64,000 bases of DNA from Aculops lycopersici (taxonomy: Eukaryota > Arthropoda > Arachnida > Trombidiformes > Eriophyidae), in assembly GCA_015350385.1 (NCBI GenBank), contig WNKI01000005.1, positions 1,496,505 to 1,560,504 of the forward strand, in the 5' to 3' direction. Shown in pieces: positions 46,594 through 56,991 of the stretch. The notes beneath the pieces are model-generated. The model ran no database searches, was not told the DNA's origin, and saw nothing but the letters and a program-made list of their open reading frames with translations. Position 1 is the stretch's first letter. The number at the start of each line of letters is the position of its first letter. The position numbers and the translations under genes are program-made.

Positions 46594-48237
46594 ATGGAAC
46601 TCATACGCGTGCCCAAAGTTGATAAGGTCAAGTTGGTCGACAGACTCAACTATGCAACTCCAGATGTTGGAACATTGTACCTAACCCCAACTCATGTGAT
46701 ATTTGTTGACTCAAGTGTCAAGAAAGAGTACTGGATTCTATTGATGCACGTATCTAGTGTTGAAAAGCTCCCCACCAGCACAGAGGGCTGTCCATTATTT
46801 ATTAAATGTAAGCACTTTTTACATATCACCTTTATTATACCAAAGGAACGGGATGCTTTAGATGTATACCTAAGTCTAAATCAATTATCCCAGCCCACAA
46901 AGATAAGCGATTTGTATTGCTTCTTTTACAATACACAAGATGAAACTTTTGATAAGAAAGATGGCTGGGCAAACTTCAATCTAGACAACGAGTACGCAAG
47001 ATTTTTAGGCAATACGAAAAACTGGACACAATCAGATGTTAATGCCAAGTATGCCATATGCGATACATATCCGTCCAGACTGCACGTGCCCGTCTCGGCG
47101 TCTGAGATTTGTCTCATGGAAAGCGCCAAATTCCGATCCAAAGGACGGTTGCCAGTTTTATCATATTTATACCGGAACCAAGCGGCTATCTGCCGATGTA
47201 GTCAACCATTATCAGGTTTAAATAATAGATCTCTTGAGGATGAGCAACTGTTAGAGCACATAACACAAGCTAATCCTAGTGGCAAGGAATTGTATATTGT
47301 TGACACTCGACCCAAGATTAACGCCATGGCTAATCGTGCAGCAGGCAAAGGATACGAGAATGAACTATATTATACAAGCGCCAAATTTCACTTCTTTGCC
47401 ATCGAAAACATTCACGTAATGAGAGCAAGTCTTAATAAGCTCCTGGATGTCTGTGATGTTAAGCTGTCTACAAGTCAATCTCTATCGAATATCGAATCCT
47501 CTCACTGGCTAAAGCATGTGAAGTCACTGTTGGAAACGAGCGACTTTATCGCCAAGTCTGTAAGGGATGGCGTTTCAGTTATAGTTCATTGCAGTGATGG
47601 TTGGGACAGAACAGCTCAAGCTTGCTCCTTATCTAGTATCCAGTTGGATCCTTACTATAGAACCATAGAAGGTTTTCAAGCTCTCATATTCAAAGAATGG
47701 CTATCATTCGGTCACAAGTTCAGCGATAGATGCGGCCATATTTTGAGCGATCTGCGCGAGACTGCACCTGTATTCACTCAATTCCTTGATGCCGCTTGGC
47801 AGATGACACGCCAATACCCGACGGAGTTCGAATTTAATGAAGACTTTCTCATTGTTATACATGACCACATTTACTCGTGTCAATTTGGAACCTTTGTGGG
47901 CAATTGCGAACGAGAGAGGCATGAACTCAAGTTAGAGGAGAGGACTTACTCACTTTGGGCCTATCTGGAGAGCCATCGAGAAGAGTATATCAATCCCTTG
48001 TACTTTCCTTTTGGCGCGCCTGAAGACTTTGACCCTTATGAAGATGAAAGTGGCTACTATCAGGAGAGAAACGAGCACAACTTCTTACCCATCAATACTT
48101 CGGCCAATTTAATCAAGTTCTGGCGTGGACTCTACAATCGCCACGAGCATCTTGTCCATCCGAGGGAATCCATTTCAACCCTCTTGATTGAATATAAGAA
48201 AACAATTCAATTGTTAGATGGTATGATTAAAATTTGA
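46594..48237 (+). CDS. Myotubularin-related phosphoinositide phosphatase (MTMR6/7/8 type)
   Basis: Single exon, 547 residues. A PH-GRAM domain occupies about residues 1-100 (RLNYATPDVGTLYLTPTHVIFVDS). The phosphatase domain carries SKGRLPVLSYLY, CRCSQPLSGL, and NAMANRAAGKGYEN. The active-site loop HCSDGWDRT is at 332-340, with catalytic Cys333 and the CX5R arginine intact. Myotubularins remove the 3-phosphate of PI3P and PI(3,5)P2 on endosomes. The protein stops soon after the catalytic domain; the coiled coil expected in MTMR6/7/8 is short or missing. I cannot decide among the three paralogues by eye. Confidence 0.92.
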   Translation: MELIRVPKVDKVKLVDRLNYATPDVGTLYLTPTHVIFVDSSVKKEYWILLMHVSSVEKLPTSTEGCPLFIKCKHFLHITFIIPKERDALDVYLSLNQLSQPTKISDLYCFFYNTQDETFDKKDGWANFNLDNEYARFLGNTKNWTQSDVNAKYAICDTYPSRLHVPVSASEICLMESAKFRSKGRLPVLSYLYRNQAAICRCSQPLSGLNNRSLEDEQLLEHITQANPSGKELYIVDTRPKINAMANRAAGKGYENELYYTSAKFHFFAIENIHVMRASLNKLLDVCDVKLSTSQSLSNIESSHWLKHVKSLLETSDFIAKSVRDGVSVIVHCSDGWDRTAQACSLSSIQLDPYYRTIEGFQALIFKEWLSFGHKFSDRCGHILSDLRETAPVFTQFLDAAWQMTRQYPTEFEFNEDFLIVIHDHIYSCQFGTFVGNCERERHELKLEERTYSLWAYLESHREEYINPLYFPFGAPEDFDPYEDESGYYQERNEHNFLPINTSANLIKFWRGLYNRHEHLVHPRESISTLLIEYKKTIQLLDGMIKI

Positions 48238-48641
48238 TATTTGTTCTTTATTGTTGCTATGCCAGTATTACAAGTCGATAATTGTAATTATGGTCGTCAT
48301 TGAGTTTTGGAGGGATACAAAATATAATGGGAGTAGCATATGTACATATATATATAAAAAGTTAATGGTACATGATAATAGTCCATTCACTAGCTTCATC
48401 GGGGGTAGTCATAATTGATTAGTATGAACACTTCCTGAACTGAGATTGACGCTGTAATTAGTCGATACATAATTAGCTGTTTGCTAGGTAATCCTTCTCT
48501 TCTCCAATGCTTGAGATCCATGGTAGTGCCTAGTCAATTCTTTAGGGTGTTGATATTATATGAGGGATTATTCAAGCAGTCATTGGTGATTAATGGATAA
48601 CTATCGATCGGAGTTAATTGAATTCACGTTGCTGGCTAGAG
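48238..48641. other. Intergenic DNA between convergent MTMR and Fox-type gene
   Basis: AT-rich 3' flanks. No gene is visible. Confidence 0.5.
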
Positions 48642-49364
48642 TTAATATCTTGAAGGCCAAATGAACTTGATGTCGGTAGCTGATGAGGGTGATAATGAGG
48701 CATTGGAAGAGAGGGTTGCTTGACTGGATGTCTTGCACTTGGCTTGGGCCCATTTTTTTGGTCTCGGTGTGGCATAATTAACCTCAATCTTGCGACCGTC
48801 AATAATGAGTCCATCAACGCTGCGCTTTGCGCGCTCTGCGTCCTCTGGCTGCGCGAAGCTGACGAAGCCGAAGCCTTTGGACCCACGTTCGTTGAAGATA
48901 ATTTCGGAATCTAGAATTGGACCAAACATTGAGAACATGTTTGCCAGGTGTTCGCGTCTGTAACGGAAAGGGATGTTGCTCACATGAAGCCGATTGCAAA
49001 CTGGCCGCTCGCATTGGAGTTGATTAAAGGCAGGACGATCTTGAGCAGCGCCTTGGTTTGGCGAACAGAGTGCGCGTTGAGTGTTGGAGCCAATGGGACC
49101 CCACTTGCACGGGTTATTCCAGTCGAGTCCGAGAGCGAAGGCTGAGGAGTAGCTGGTTTGAGATTCCTCGAAGTTGATTAGGTCTCCGATAAGGTCCTCG
49201 ATTGGGTGGTCGAACAATGGGCTCTTGGTGGTGGTTGAGTTGCTGGCACTCGACGAGGAGCGACTTCCGTTTTGGTGGCCAAAATTGAACTTGTCCAAAC
49301 ATTCGTCGTCAATGAGACTCCAGATGCCAGGTGGTGGGGCTAACATGGTAGTTGTTGATTCCAT
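48642..49364 (-). CDS. RBFOX-type RNA-binding protein
   Basis: Single exon, 240 residues. One RRM at about 124-200: RNP2 LHVSNI, RNP1 KGFGFVSF, with the family-typical IPFRYR and IIFNERGSKGFGF segments and RKIEVNYATPR. These are hallmarks of RBFOX proteins, which bind UGCAUG and control alternative splicing. The N-terminus is Ser/Thr-rich and short, and there is no long C-terminal domain; vertebrate RBFOX proteins are nearer 400 residues. The product may be a compact ortholog or a divergent relative. The gene sits convergent with MTMR. A single-exon RBFOX gene is unusual, since family members generally have many exons. Confidence 0.88.
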   Translation of the reverse strand: MESTTTMLAPPPGIWSLIDDECLDKFNFGHQNGSRSSSSASNSTTTKSPLFDHPIEDLIGDLINFEESQTSYSSAFALGLDWNNPCKWGPIGSNTQRALCSPNQGAAQDRPAFNQLQCERPVCNRLHVSNIPFRYRREHLANMFSMFGPILDSEIIFNERGSKGFGFVSFAQPEDAERAKRSVDGLIIDGRKIEVNYATPRPKKWAQAKCKTSSQATLSSNASLSPSSATDIKFIWPSRY

Positions 49365-50863
49365 CTTAATCTTGCCGACTGTCTAATTAGATGATATTTA
49401 ATACAACTCTGTGGATGAGAGCGGAGATTAATTGAGTTAACTTTACTGCTTGAAGTGATATCGAAGAACTTGTTGCTCGATTGAGAGTGGATTTGCAAAT
49501 GAGGGAATGAAACTTGTGAGAATGAAGATCAGCGTACAAGTTGACTTTTTAGCTCAATTGTTGGAGCACTTGAGTTTGTTGATTGCCGTTTGTTCGTCGA
49601 GTTCTCCAATCTGGTCGAGTGTAACTCTGCAAGTGCCACTAGTACGTGTGCGCGCGCGTCAATTCTGATTGAGACCGCATCAAGAGACGGCGGCGATTGG
49701 TTGAAGATTGCTGGCGTCAATGCGATCGCAAATTGACAGAAGGAGGCGGGCAGGGGAGCGAGAGAGAGCGAGCGAGCGAACAAACCGCAAGAAGCTAACG
49801 AGCCGGTAGCCAAAGAGGCGACAAATTTGGCCGTGCCGGCGCCGGCAGCCGACCAAGAGCAAGGCAAATCAACCAACCAGTTAGAGGCAATATTATCACT
49901 GTAGCCTTTCCATCCGATGACCCGACGAGTGAATTTCAGCAGAGGCAAAGGCTGCATCGACTAGGATGCCAGAAAACAAGCCGGAGTTGCGGGCGCCAGC
50001 AAGTTGGCGACTTTTTACTTTTTTCTTCAAAATCCGCAAAAGATCCGCCAGCTTCTCGGGGGCTCTACGTGTTGACTGTTGTGAGTTGCAACAGTTCGCT
50101 CGCCGCTTGCGTTGTTATTCCTCTGGCGCGTCGCTCCCGTCTTGCCTCCGATGTCGCCTTGCGCTCGCAAAGGCTGCGGTCTGCAGATCGGTGTCGCCGG
50201 CGCGGGGACCTTTGCGGCAGAGCAGCCAACAAAGCTGACCGAATTCACGACTCGTGGAGCGGAGTGCCGTCGCCTCTTGCCGGCCAACCGGGTGGCCGGA
50301 CAAACGAGTGGCGACGATCGTCGGTCGAGTCGATGACGAGCAGGCGGCAGCCAAACTTCCAAGCGGCCGGCGTCAACTCGTTGAATGCAGACTGCATTGC
50401 AGCGAGAGGACAATAATCAACAAGCGAGAGTGGGATCGATTCTGTGCTGGCGATTGCAGTTCGCTAGTTCAATCGAGCCGGACAAAGGGGGAAAAATTGT
50501 CGACTCTTCTTCTCCGTCTTCTTTCTCTCGTCAGATGCAAATCAAGAGGGGGTGAGAAAAAAAGATGAGAAGCAGCGAAAAAGTCGGGCCAATCGCAATG
50601 GCGACTGCTAGCGAACTGAATCCATTTAAGCACAGCCTCGTCAAAGGCGAAAAATAAGCTCAAATCGGACGAATAGGCCAGAGTTTGTAAACAAAACGCA
50701 GAGTATTATATCTTTAAGGGATTTTTCGTGCAAATATACAGTCGGAGCGGAAAGTGCTCGCCCTTCTCCAGCTCCAAGATGACAATTGCGGAGGCGCCAC
50801 CGACTCCATTCACGATGAGGTGTTATAAAACCAATTGGCATCCGCCACTAATTCACAAATTAA
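49365..50863. other. Gene-free region upstream of the Fox-type gene
   Basis: About 1.5 kb, more GC-rich than its neighbours, with no supportable gene. Overlapping open frames on both strands (50027-50568) lack recognisable domains and probably reflect GC content. Confidence 0.45.
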
Positions 50864-52117
50864 TTACTCCAATTTAAGGCGTCTGGCAAAGTCTTCCTGT
50901 TGTTTCTCACGCCATTCTGTCTTGGCCAGTGTTCGCTTCAGCTGGCCGTCCCAAGCTAGATCCACGAGGCCACCCTGGCGCGCGATCTCTGACTTGACAC
51001 GATTCGCAAACTCGGCCGACGATTCGCCAGGCAAACGTTCCATTGGCGGCAGATACCAGACGTCGCACTTGATGGCCCAAGAGGACATCATGAGGAAGAG
51101 ATAATAGACGTATCCATGCTTGGAGCTATTCCAAAATGGGTCGCCAAATCGGGGATCGTACTTTATGGCCACGGGACAGACGCGATCTGAGGCTTCAAAG
51201 CTGCCCTTCTTGAACATCATCACGGCCGAATTATTAATACAGGTGCCTTCAGGGAATATGAGGATTGGAAAGTTCTCTTTGGTGCTCACGTGCTCCTCTA
51301 ACCTCTTCACCACCAACTGACGATCACGCATCTCTGATCGATCGAACCAAACGTGATTTGTTGCTCGTGAGAGGGTCCTTTCTAACATACCCAGGAAGCC
51401 AACATGGCGCTGGCCCACCAGGGCGTAGCAATTATCGCAGGCTAAAACAACCACGTCTATGGGAGACGTGTGATTTGCGACACAAATGTCGCCCTTCTTT
51501 GCTCTGTATTCCTGATTGTGGAATTCTAATACTGCTGTTATACCGCATGCTAATATCTTGAAACACATTAAACTAACATGCCAAAAAACTCTACTCCTCA
51601 GAGGCTCGTTGAGGCAACCGACGAGTGCCATACAAATCGTCAGCCAGATGATACCCAATACTGTAATTACAAATCTTAGGGGCAATAGAACAAAGTAACG
51701 CACAATGAAGCCTGCAAACCAACAGAGACCAAGGAATAGGGATATGGATTGGTGATTTCTCATGTTGGTGCGCGTCAACAAATTCCATGTTCTAAGCTCC
51801 TCAGTGTTGAATCTTTTAGTTACCTGGTCATCAATAATTGCAGTCACTCCTTTCCTCACTAGAGTGCAGGCATCATCTAGCCTGAATTCATGTTGCCCAC
51901 CACAGTTATCACCAAGAAGGAAAACCGGAGGCGCGTCAGGTGATAATTTGCGCGATTTTTCCCTCTCCTGTGGCTGGTCCTCATCCTCGTCTTCGTCCTT
52001 TTTGGTAACTGTTTGCTGCTGACCGAAACGAAATATGGCCTCGATGAGCAGGACATACTGGCGGCTGCCGAGTATAAGGAGTATAGAGATAATCGATAAC
52101 AATATAATCAAAAACAT
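50864..52117 (-). CDS. Glycerol-3-phosphate acyltransferase, GPAT3/4 (AGPAT9/AGPAT6) type
   Basis: Single exon, 417 residues. The N-terminal membrane segment is at about 1-28, with two hydrophobic segments at about 125-165. The PlsC acyltransferase signature is intact: HX4D motif NHTSPID at about 215-221, a GxxFIDR-like region at about 255-265, and FPEGTC at about 288-293. The C-terminal RGPP-like IKCDVWYLPPMER and a basic tail follow. GPAT3/4 enzymes make lysophosphatidic acid from glycerol-3-phosphate and acyl-CoA at the endoplasmic reticulum, the first step of glycerolipid synthesis. It is head-to-head with the SFT2 gene, 188 bp apart. Confidence 0.92.
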   Translation of the reverse strand: MFLIILLSIISILLILGSRQYVLLIEAIFRFGQQQTVTKKDEDEDEDQPQEREKSRKLSPDAPPVFLLGDNCGGQHEFRLDDACTLVRKGVTAIIDDQVTKRFNTEELRTWNLLTRTNMRNHQSISLFLGLCWFAGFIVRYFVLLPLRFVITVLGIIWLTICMALVGCLNEPLRSRVFWHVSLMCFKILACGITAVLEFHNQEYRAKKGDICVANHTSPIDVVVLACDNCYALVGQRHVGFLGMLERTLSRATNHVWFDRSEMRDRQLVVKRLEEHVSTKENFPILIFPEGTCINNSAVMMFKKGSFEASDRVCPVAIKYDPRFGDPFWNSSKHGYVYYLFLMMSSWAIKCDVWYLPPMERLPGESSAEFANRVKSEIARQGGLVDLAWDGQLKRTLAKTEWREKQQEDFARRLKLE

Positions 52118-52305
52118 CGTGATCTTCTAAATATAATTCTCGAATGAACAAACACTACGCTCAAAAAAGTTCTCTTCACTCCACTCAACAAAACAAAGTC
52201 CAATGGGCCGGAGGCGTTGTGCGTTTTGCCTGTTGCAAGTTGCAAGTTGCAACAACAATCACACAGTGATAATCATAAACAAACCCGGAGGAAGTGATAA
52301 GAATT
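52118..52305. promoter_or_regulatory. Shared promoter of GPAT and SFT2-domain gene
   Basis: Only 188 bp separate the two start codons. No TATA box is obvious, as often in housekeeping bidirectional promoters. Confidence 0.45.
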
Positions 52306-52794
52306 ATGGATAAGCTTAGGAAGGCATTAAGTGGTGATGAAACGCCCCAATCGGTGGATGAGGAAGCTGGGTTTGCTGCCCAATTCCGAGATGCCACTAC
52401 CATGGGTTGGTCAACGAGGATCAAGTATTTCGCCGTCTGTTTTGGTCTAGGATTCTTCTTTAGTATCCTTGGAGCATTCCTACTGGCAGTCCCAGGAAAA
52501 GGTCTCAAGTTATTCGCTATATTCTACTCACTAGGGAATATTACTTCAATTGCAAGCACTTGTTTTCTAATGGGACCAATCAAGCAGATAAAGAAGATGT
52601 TCAATTCAACAAGAGTACTCGCAACGATAACAGCATTGTCTTTTCTAGTATTGACACTGTTCTCAGCCTTATACCTGAAGAAAACAGGAATCACATTCCT
52701 CTGTTGTATCGTTCAATTTTTCGCTATGACGTGGTACAGTCTATCCTACATCCCTTATGCACGAGATGCTGTGCTAAAAGTCATTAATTTTTGA
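52306..52794 (+). CDS. SFT2-domain vesicle-transport protein (SFT2D2-like)
   Basis: Single exon, 162 residues from the ATG at 52306; an in-frame GTG upstream is ignored. A cytosolic N-terminus (MDKLRKALSG) is followed by four hydrophobic segments: FAVCFGLGFFFSILGAFLL, FAIFYSLGNITSIASTCFLMGP, ATITALSFLVLTLFSALYL and TFLCCIVQFFAMTWYSLSYIPYARDAV. GNITSIASTCFLMGP and WYSLSYIPYARD are family signatures. Yeast Sft2 acts in fusion of endosome-derived vesicles with the Golgi. The AATAAA signal at 52794-52799 overlaps the last base of the stop codon. Confidence 0.92.
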   Translation: MDKLRKALSGDETPQSVDEEAGFAAQFRDATTMGWSTRIKYFAVCFGLGFFFSILGAFLLAVPGKGLKLFAIFYSLGNITSIASTCFLMGPIKQIKKMFNSTRVLATITALSFLVLTLFSALYLKKTGITFLCCIVQFFAMTWYSLSYIPYARDAVLKVINF

Positions 52795-52799
52795 ATAAA
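52794..52799 (+). terminator. Polyadenylation signal overlapping the SFT2 stop codon
   Basis: TGAATAAA: the final A of the TGA stop at 52792-52794 is the first base of AATAAA. The 3' UTR would be very short. Confidence 0.55.
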
Positions 52800-52921
52800 C
52801 AGTCACCACCGTCGAATAGCCTTAGTAGCCAACACTCGCCCATCAAGATAAACAATGACACGTCCACCCTAACTAAACACCTGCCGCGCTCATTGAAGGT
52901 CGATTTTGAGAATGTAAAATA

Positions 52922-53125
52922 TCAGTAATTTATTTTAAACCTATTGTTGTCATCAAAGTATACAAGGGTGCTAGGTGTGAGTTTCTTCGAGGTCGATGAG
53001 CTTGAGGTTCGTTGGCTTAGTGTGGAAAATAAGCTAAGCGCAGCATCTATTTCATGTTTGATTTTATATGGGTGAGTGTTGCCTTGTTTTTTCAATGGAA
53101 GAGGGGTCAAGTCCATTCTTGACAT
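52922..53125 (-). CDS. Possible small ORF just downstream of USP3 (67 residues)
   Basis: An ATG 19 bases beyond the USP3 stop on the same strand opens a 67-codon frame (MSRMDLTPLPL...). It has a mixed, protein-like composition and a Ser-rich middle, and ends DDNNRFKINY. No signal peptide or domain is seen, and the start context lacks a purine at -3. It could simply be USP3 3' UTR. Confidence is low. Confidence 0.2.
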   Translation of the reverse strand: MSRMDLTPLPLKKQGNTHPYKIKHEIDAALSLFSTLSQRTSSSSTSKKLTPSTLVYFDDNNRFKINY

Positions 53126-53144
53126 CCGAAAGATCGAGATGAAT

Positions 53145-54993
53145 TCATGATGTTCTTCGATTGTAGAATAGTATGTAAGCCTTGGATCGCTTCACGGTAA
53201 CCTCATCACAAGCTGTCACGCAAGCATCATCAAAGTGAAACCAATAGCCATCATGACGACAGTAGGCCGTATAGTGTCCAGATCCCATACCGGAACCATG
53301 GTGCTCAATAAATGCCACAAGATCATAGGTTGTGGGTCCGCAAGAACTACCACGGGTCTCGTGCTTGTTCGTCATCACGAATCTCTTCATGTCTAGGCCT
53401 TGGGTTGGGAATTCTATGTAATCGTCGATCTTAGTTCGCAAGAAGTTGTTATACCTAAAGCGTTTCAAATGTAGGCACAATACATCAGGTAAGCGGCGGA
53501 TCCAAAATCTCTTTGTAGATCGTTGTTTTTGTTGACAATTGGAGCAGTAGTAAAGCTCTGTTTCGGTTAACTCTTCAAGTTCGATAAAACTTGAGAGACA
53601 GTCAATAAGATCACAGTTGCCAGTGTTAGCTGAAGTCAGATCCTGTACTGAGTTGCATGAAGATAAGTTTGAGTTATCAGAATTATTACTCGATGGTGTA
53701 ACGTCATTAGAGTTATTGTTGTTAGTGCTAGCTGAGGTCCTCTGAGTTGGTATGTCCAAAGATAAATCCATGAATGGATCTTGTTTATGCGATTTGAAAC
53801 CGCATACAAGACAATTAACTTCATTTTGCAAGATTCCGCCAAATATATCGCCTATCATGGATGCATGATCTCTTCCCAACGCTTTCTTGATTCTGCCACT
53901 GTTGACATCATTGTTGGTCTTCTGAGGCGTACTTAGGTTGTCTTCTGAACACTCTTTGTCTAATCTATCGAGCACGTAACGTAAGAACTCATGCGCGTCT
54001 TGCTGCTGATAGCCTCGAAATCTCGGATTTTTGCCTATCATCTGGAATAAAGATTCTGGTGTGATGAAAGATTTACCGCTTTTCTTGAGTAGATAGATGG
54101 TATTTCGTAGAGTTTCAAATAATAACTCTGATCCATTACCAGACATATGAGCTAGTTTTCTCTTCTGGACGCCAGTGTTATTGGTGATAGTCAGCTCAGG
54201 TATTTTTCCACCAGGAGGATCTCCAACTGATGACGTGAAGCGTTGAATATTACTCAGACATTGTAGGACACTATTCATATAACAGGTGTTACCTAAATTT
54301 CTAATGCCAGCCAATCTGATCTTCTTCGTTTTGAGGAGAGCCTTTGTGGACGGTGAGAGACCCGAGTCGTCGATCAAATCCTTTCGCTTGGCTGACTTTG
54401 ACGTTGTCTGATTGTTTGTAAACTGCTCTAAAACTCTGAGTATACGCTTCGTTTGAGTTTCGTTAATCACATAGTCATCACACGCATAACTAGAGGTTGG
54501 AAGATTGATAAGATGTGAGTAAATTAGCTACATTATCTCGTGAGAAGTTGTGGGGCCTCACGTGTTCAATCATCCATTAGAACTTACCAAAACGCCTCTC
54601 GGCTACGACAACAAATAGCGAGAAAATGTTGATTATCATTCAAGAAATGCTTCCTTGCGTGGCTATTGACATATCTGCGCGAAGGTGGAATATTTGGAAG
54701 ATATCTGGGTGAGTAATTGTTCAAACGTTGAAGGGGCACCTATCAAGGACCAAAGCCAAGACCTACCTTCCACAATGCACCTGACCACAGAACACGCACA
54801 TCCATGGCGATTGATCAGATCTACAAACTTGACATTGATGTGAATTTTGTTTGCCCTGACTGGACCTAGTACCACGAGCTTGTGCTTGAGGGGTTGGTGG
54901 TGCTTTGGAGTCGTTGTTTGAGTTTGTTAGTATAGTTCGCAAATTCGGCGATGTGGTTAACTTATCAAAGTCTGATAAATGTGGACACTCCAT
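53145..54993 (-). CDS. USP3: Ubiquitin carboxyl-terminal hydrolase USP3
   Basis: Three exons: 54993-54767, 54674-54588 and 54489-53145, with introns of 92 and 98 bp; frames join exactly to give 552 residues (human about 520). Exons 1-2 form the UBP zinc finger: MECPHL, CQVC, CVFCGQVHCG, RYVNSHARKHF, ending YACDDYVI in exon 3. The USP catalytic domain has the Cys box NLGNTCYMNSVLQCLS (Cys at about residue 174), the QQQDAHEF region, zinc-knuckle CLVC and CSNC pairs, and the His box GMGSGHYTAY (His at about 510). USP3 removes ubiquitin from histones H2A and H2B. An Asn/Ser-rich insertion (about residues 355-390) interrupts the fold. The start at MECPHL matches USP3. Confidence 0.93.
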
Positions 54994-55742
54994 AACTTGA
55001 CTGAACACAAGTTGATTGGTCACTTAGATAGCAGTTTACAACCTTTCTGCCAGGGTACAAAATTCCTATAATATTATGATTATTTTAGATAGTTTAATTG
55101 ATTTAATAGTTGAGTTTTTTAATTGAACTTGAAACATGTAGTGTTTCAACTAGCTTTGGTTGTTGGTGATGAAATATTTTGTTTTCTGCTTTTTGTTTTC
55201 CTCTTGTTGATGTGTGTGCGTGCGTGTGAGAGAGTGAGGGTTTACGAAAGTGTACGAGCTGAACTTGAGCCTCGCAAAACCCCATCGGGTCCTGCGACCG
55301 GCATTGGGCCCACGAATGTACGAATTTAGCCTGCGTGCAAAAACAACGAGTGTTCGTACAGATGAAGAGGTGGTTCCGCCGCCACAATCTCGTTCCCTAG
55401 TTCCCTCATCCAGCAAACTGATGATATCAGTTGACTTTATTCTTTGTTGGTCACACTTAACCACCTAGAAGAATAATGATCTGAAATTTTATGAGAATAT
55501 CTCTATCGGTAGGTGTAACAGGTTGCAGATATGAATCTCAACCTGTAGGAAAACTCATAAAGAACCCGGATATCCGGCGTAAGTAGAATGGTCAATTAGT
55601 ATATATCGAAAAATCTTCATCGGTAAGTTTGATCTTTATTATGAGGTATTAATATAAGGTTCTTTATTCTGGCAACAGAGCTCATCAATGGCTGCTACCA
55701 GATTATACCAAAGAACTCGTCGAGGTAGACCCTATCGAATGT
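54994..55742. other. Intergenic DNA between USP3 and TMEM14-like gene
   Basis: Contains the likely USP3 promoter and the 3' flank of the TMEM14-like gene. No gene is supportable. Confidence 0.5.
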
Positions 55743-56299
55743 TTAGGTCCTGGCCATTTGTCGGCGTGCATAGACAAAGTAAGAGTGTCTTAGCAACATG
55801 ACGAGAGTTAATGTGACTACCAATCCAGCTGGCAAGAATGTGCCGTTAACGATTGCTCGATTAAGCATCAAGCAAAACAGCACGAGTAGCAAGATGAGTA
55901 GAGGGTACGTGTTTCTAGTTGCAAGAGGTGAATGGTGAAACGTTAGATTCCTTCGAAGATATCAACTCGTCTTGGTCTAAATATTCGTATAATGAATGCG
56001 GATATTTATACAGTTACAATCACTTACCTTTTCACACCATCGATGTAGGTGGCGCCCAAAAGTAGAATGGCAAATATAGAGGATGTAACGATCGAGGCAG
56101 TGCTGCCTTTAGATACATAACCAATGATGCCACCAACCTCGAGTAGGACGACGAATACAATCATCAGGGGATCGAATTGCAATCTATGCTTCAGAAAGCC
56201 ATAACCGTAATATTGATCATTGGCCTGTTGGCCAGTTTCTACACCGGCTGCCCCAACTTGACCCGAGGACTCTTGATTTTGATGTTGTTCCGTGGACAT
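55743..56299 (-). CDS. TMEM14 family membrane protein
   Basis: Exon 1 is 56299-56028 and exon 2 is 55914-55743, joined over a 113-bp intron in phase 2 (AAAG|GTAAGT ... CAACTAG|AAAC); 147 residues. The N-terminal 30 residues are hydrophilic and Gln-rich. The core has four short hydrophobic segments: PLMIVFVVLLEVGGIIGYV, then SIFAILLLGATYID, then PLLILLLVLFCLMLN, and FLPAGLVVTLTLVMLL. GGIIGYVSKGS and FLPAGL are TMEM14/UPF0136 signatures. The human homologue TMEM14C acts in the inner mitochondrial membrane in porphyrin handling; whether this protein does so is unknown. Confidence 0.85.
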
Positions 56300-56991
56300 G
56301 TTTTAAAAGTTCTCAGTTTTATATTTGGCACTCTATGAGGTTCAGTCTAATTTGTAGTGTTTTAATAGATGCCGGTTCTAATCATTATTTTGTGTATGGA
56401 AGGATTTGCGAAGTTGAAGTCAGATCAAAAACGTAGCTAGTTTGATGGACGCGAGATAACATATCATTTGTATAGGTTGTGGAACAATGGACAATCGTTA
56501 TGCAGTTGCCACTGGACGAGCAAAAGCTCGGGGTGTGTTCACTTTCCACACACACGACACGGCAAGCTCGATGCAAAGTTCGAACTCCACGACAAATGAA
56601 TTAGAAACGTACAATGCTGAACGAATGACTCATGCACAATAAATGGTCCATCTGTTTACTTTCATCAAAGTGTCACTGGATATTAGGCGAAAACTTTGTT
56701 TGTATTATAACATAATTGAGCCGTGGCCACTAGCTTGATACGATCCTACCAGTTTTGGCGGCGGCAAAAATAATCAACCTGCCGATATATGGGCAATCCG
56801 AATGAAACTCTCACAAGAGAAAAGTTCCTCACGATGAGAACGAAATAGCTGTCCGCAGTTTGAACTGCACACGACAATGGCTCCCGCGTAGACTATCACA
56901 TGTTCAAGAAGAGTCGATTTTTTAATTTCAGAATTCGCTTTGTCAACTTTGTCGGCACCATAAATTTGTCTATTAATTCTTGTCATGCATT
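56300..56991. promoter_or_regulatory. Shared upstream region of TMEM14-like and VPS53
   Basis: 692 bp between divergent starts with no supportable gene and no clear TATA box. Confidence 0.4.

Noticed and set aside
50027..50568. Several overlapping frames of 75-130 codons on both strands upstream of the GPAT gene
   Set aside because: GC-rich DNA with few stops; Arg/Ala/Ser-rich translations without domains on either strand.
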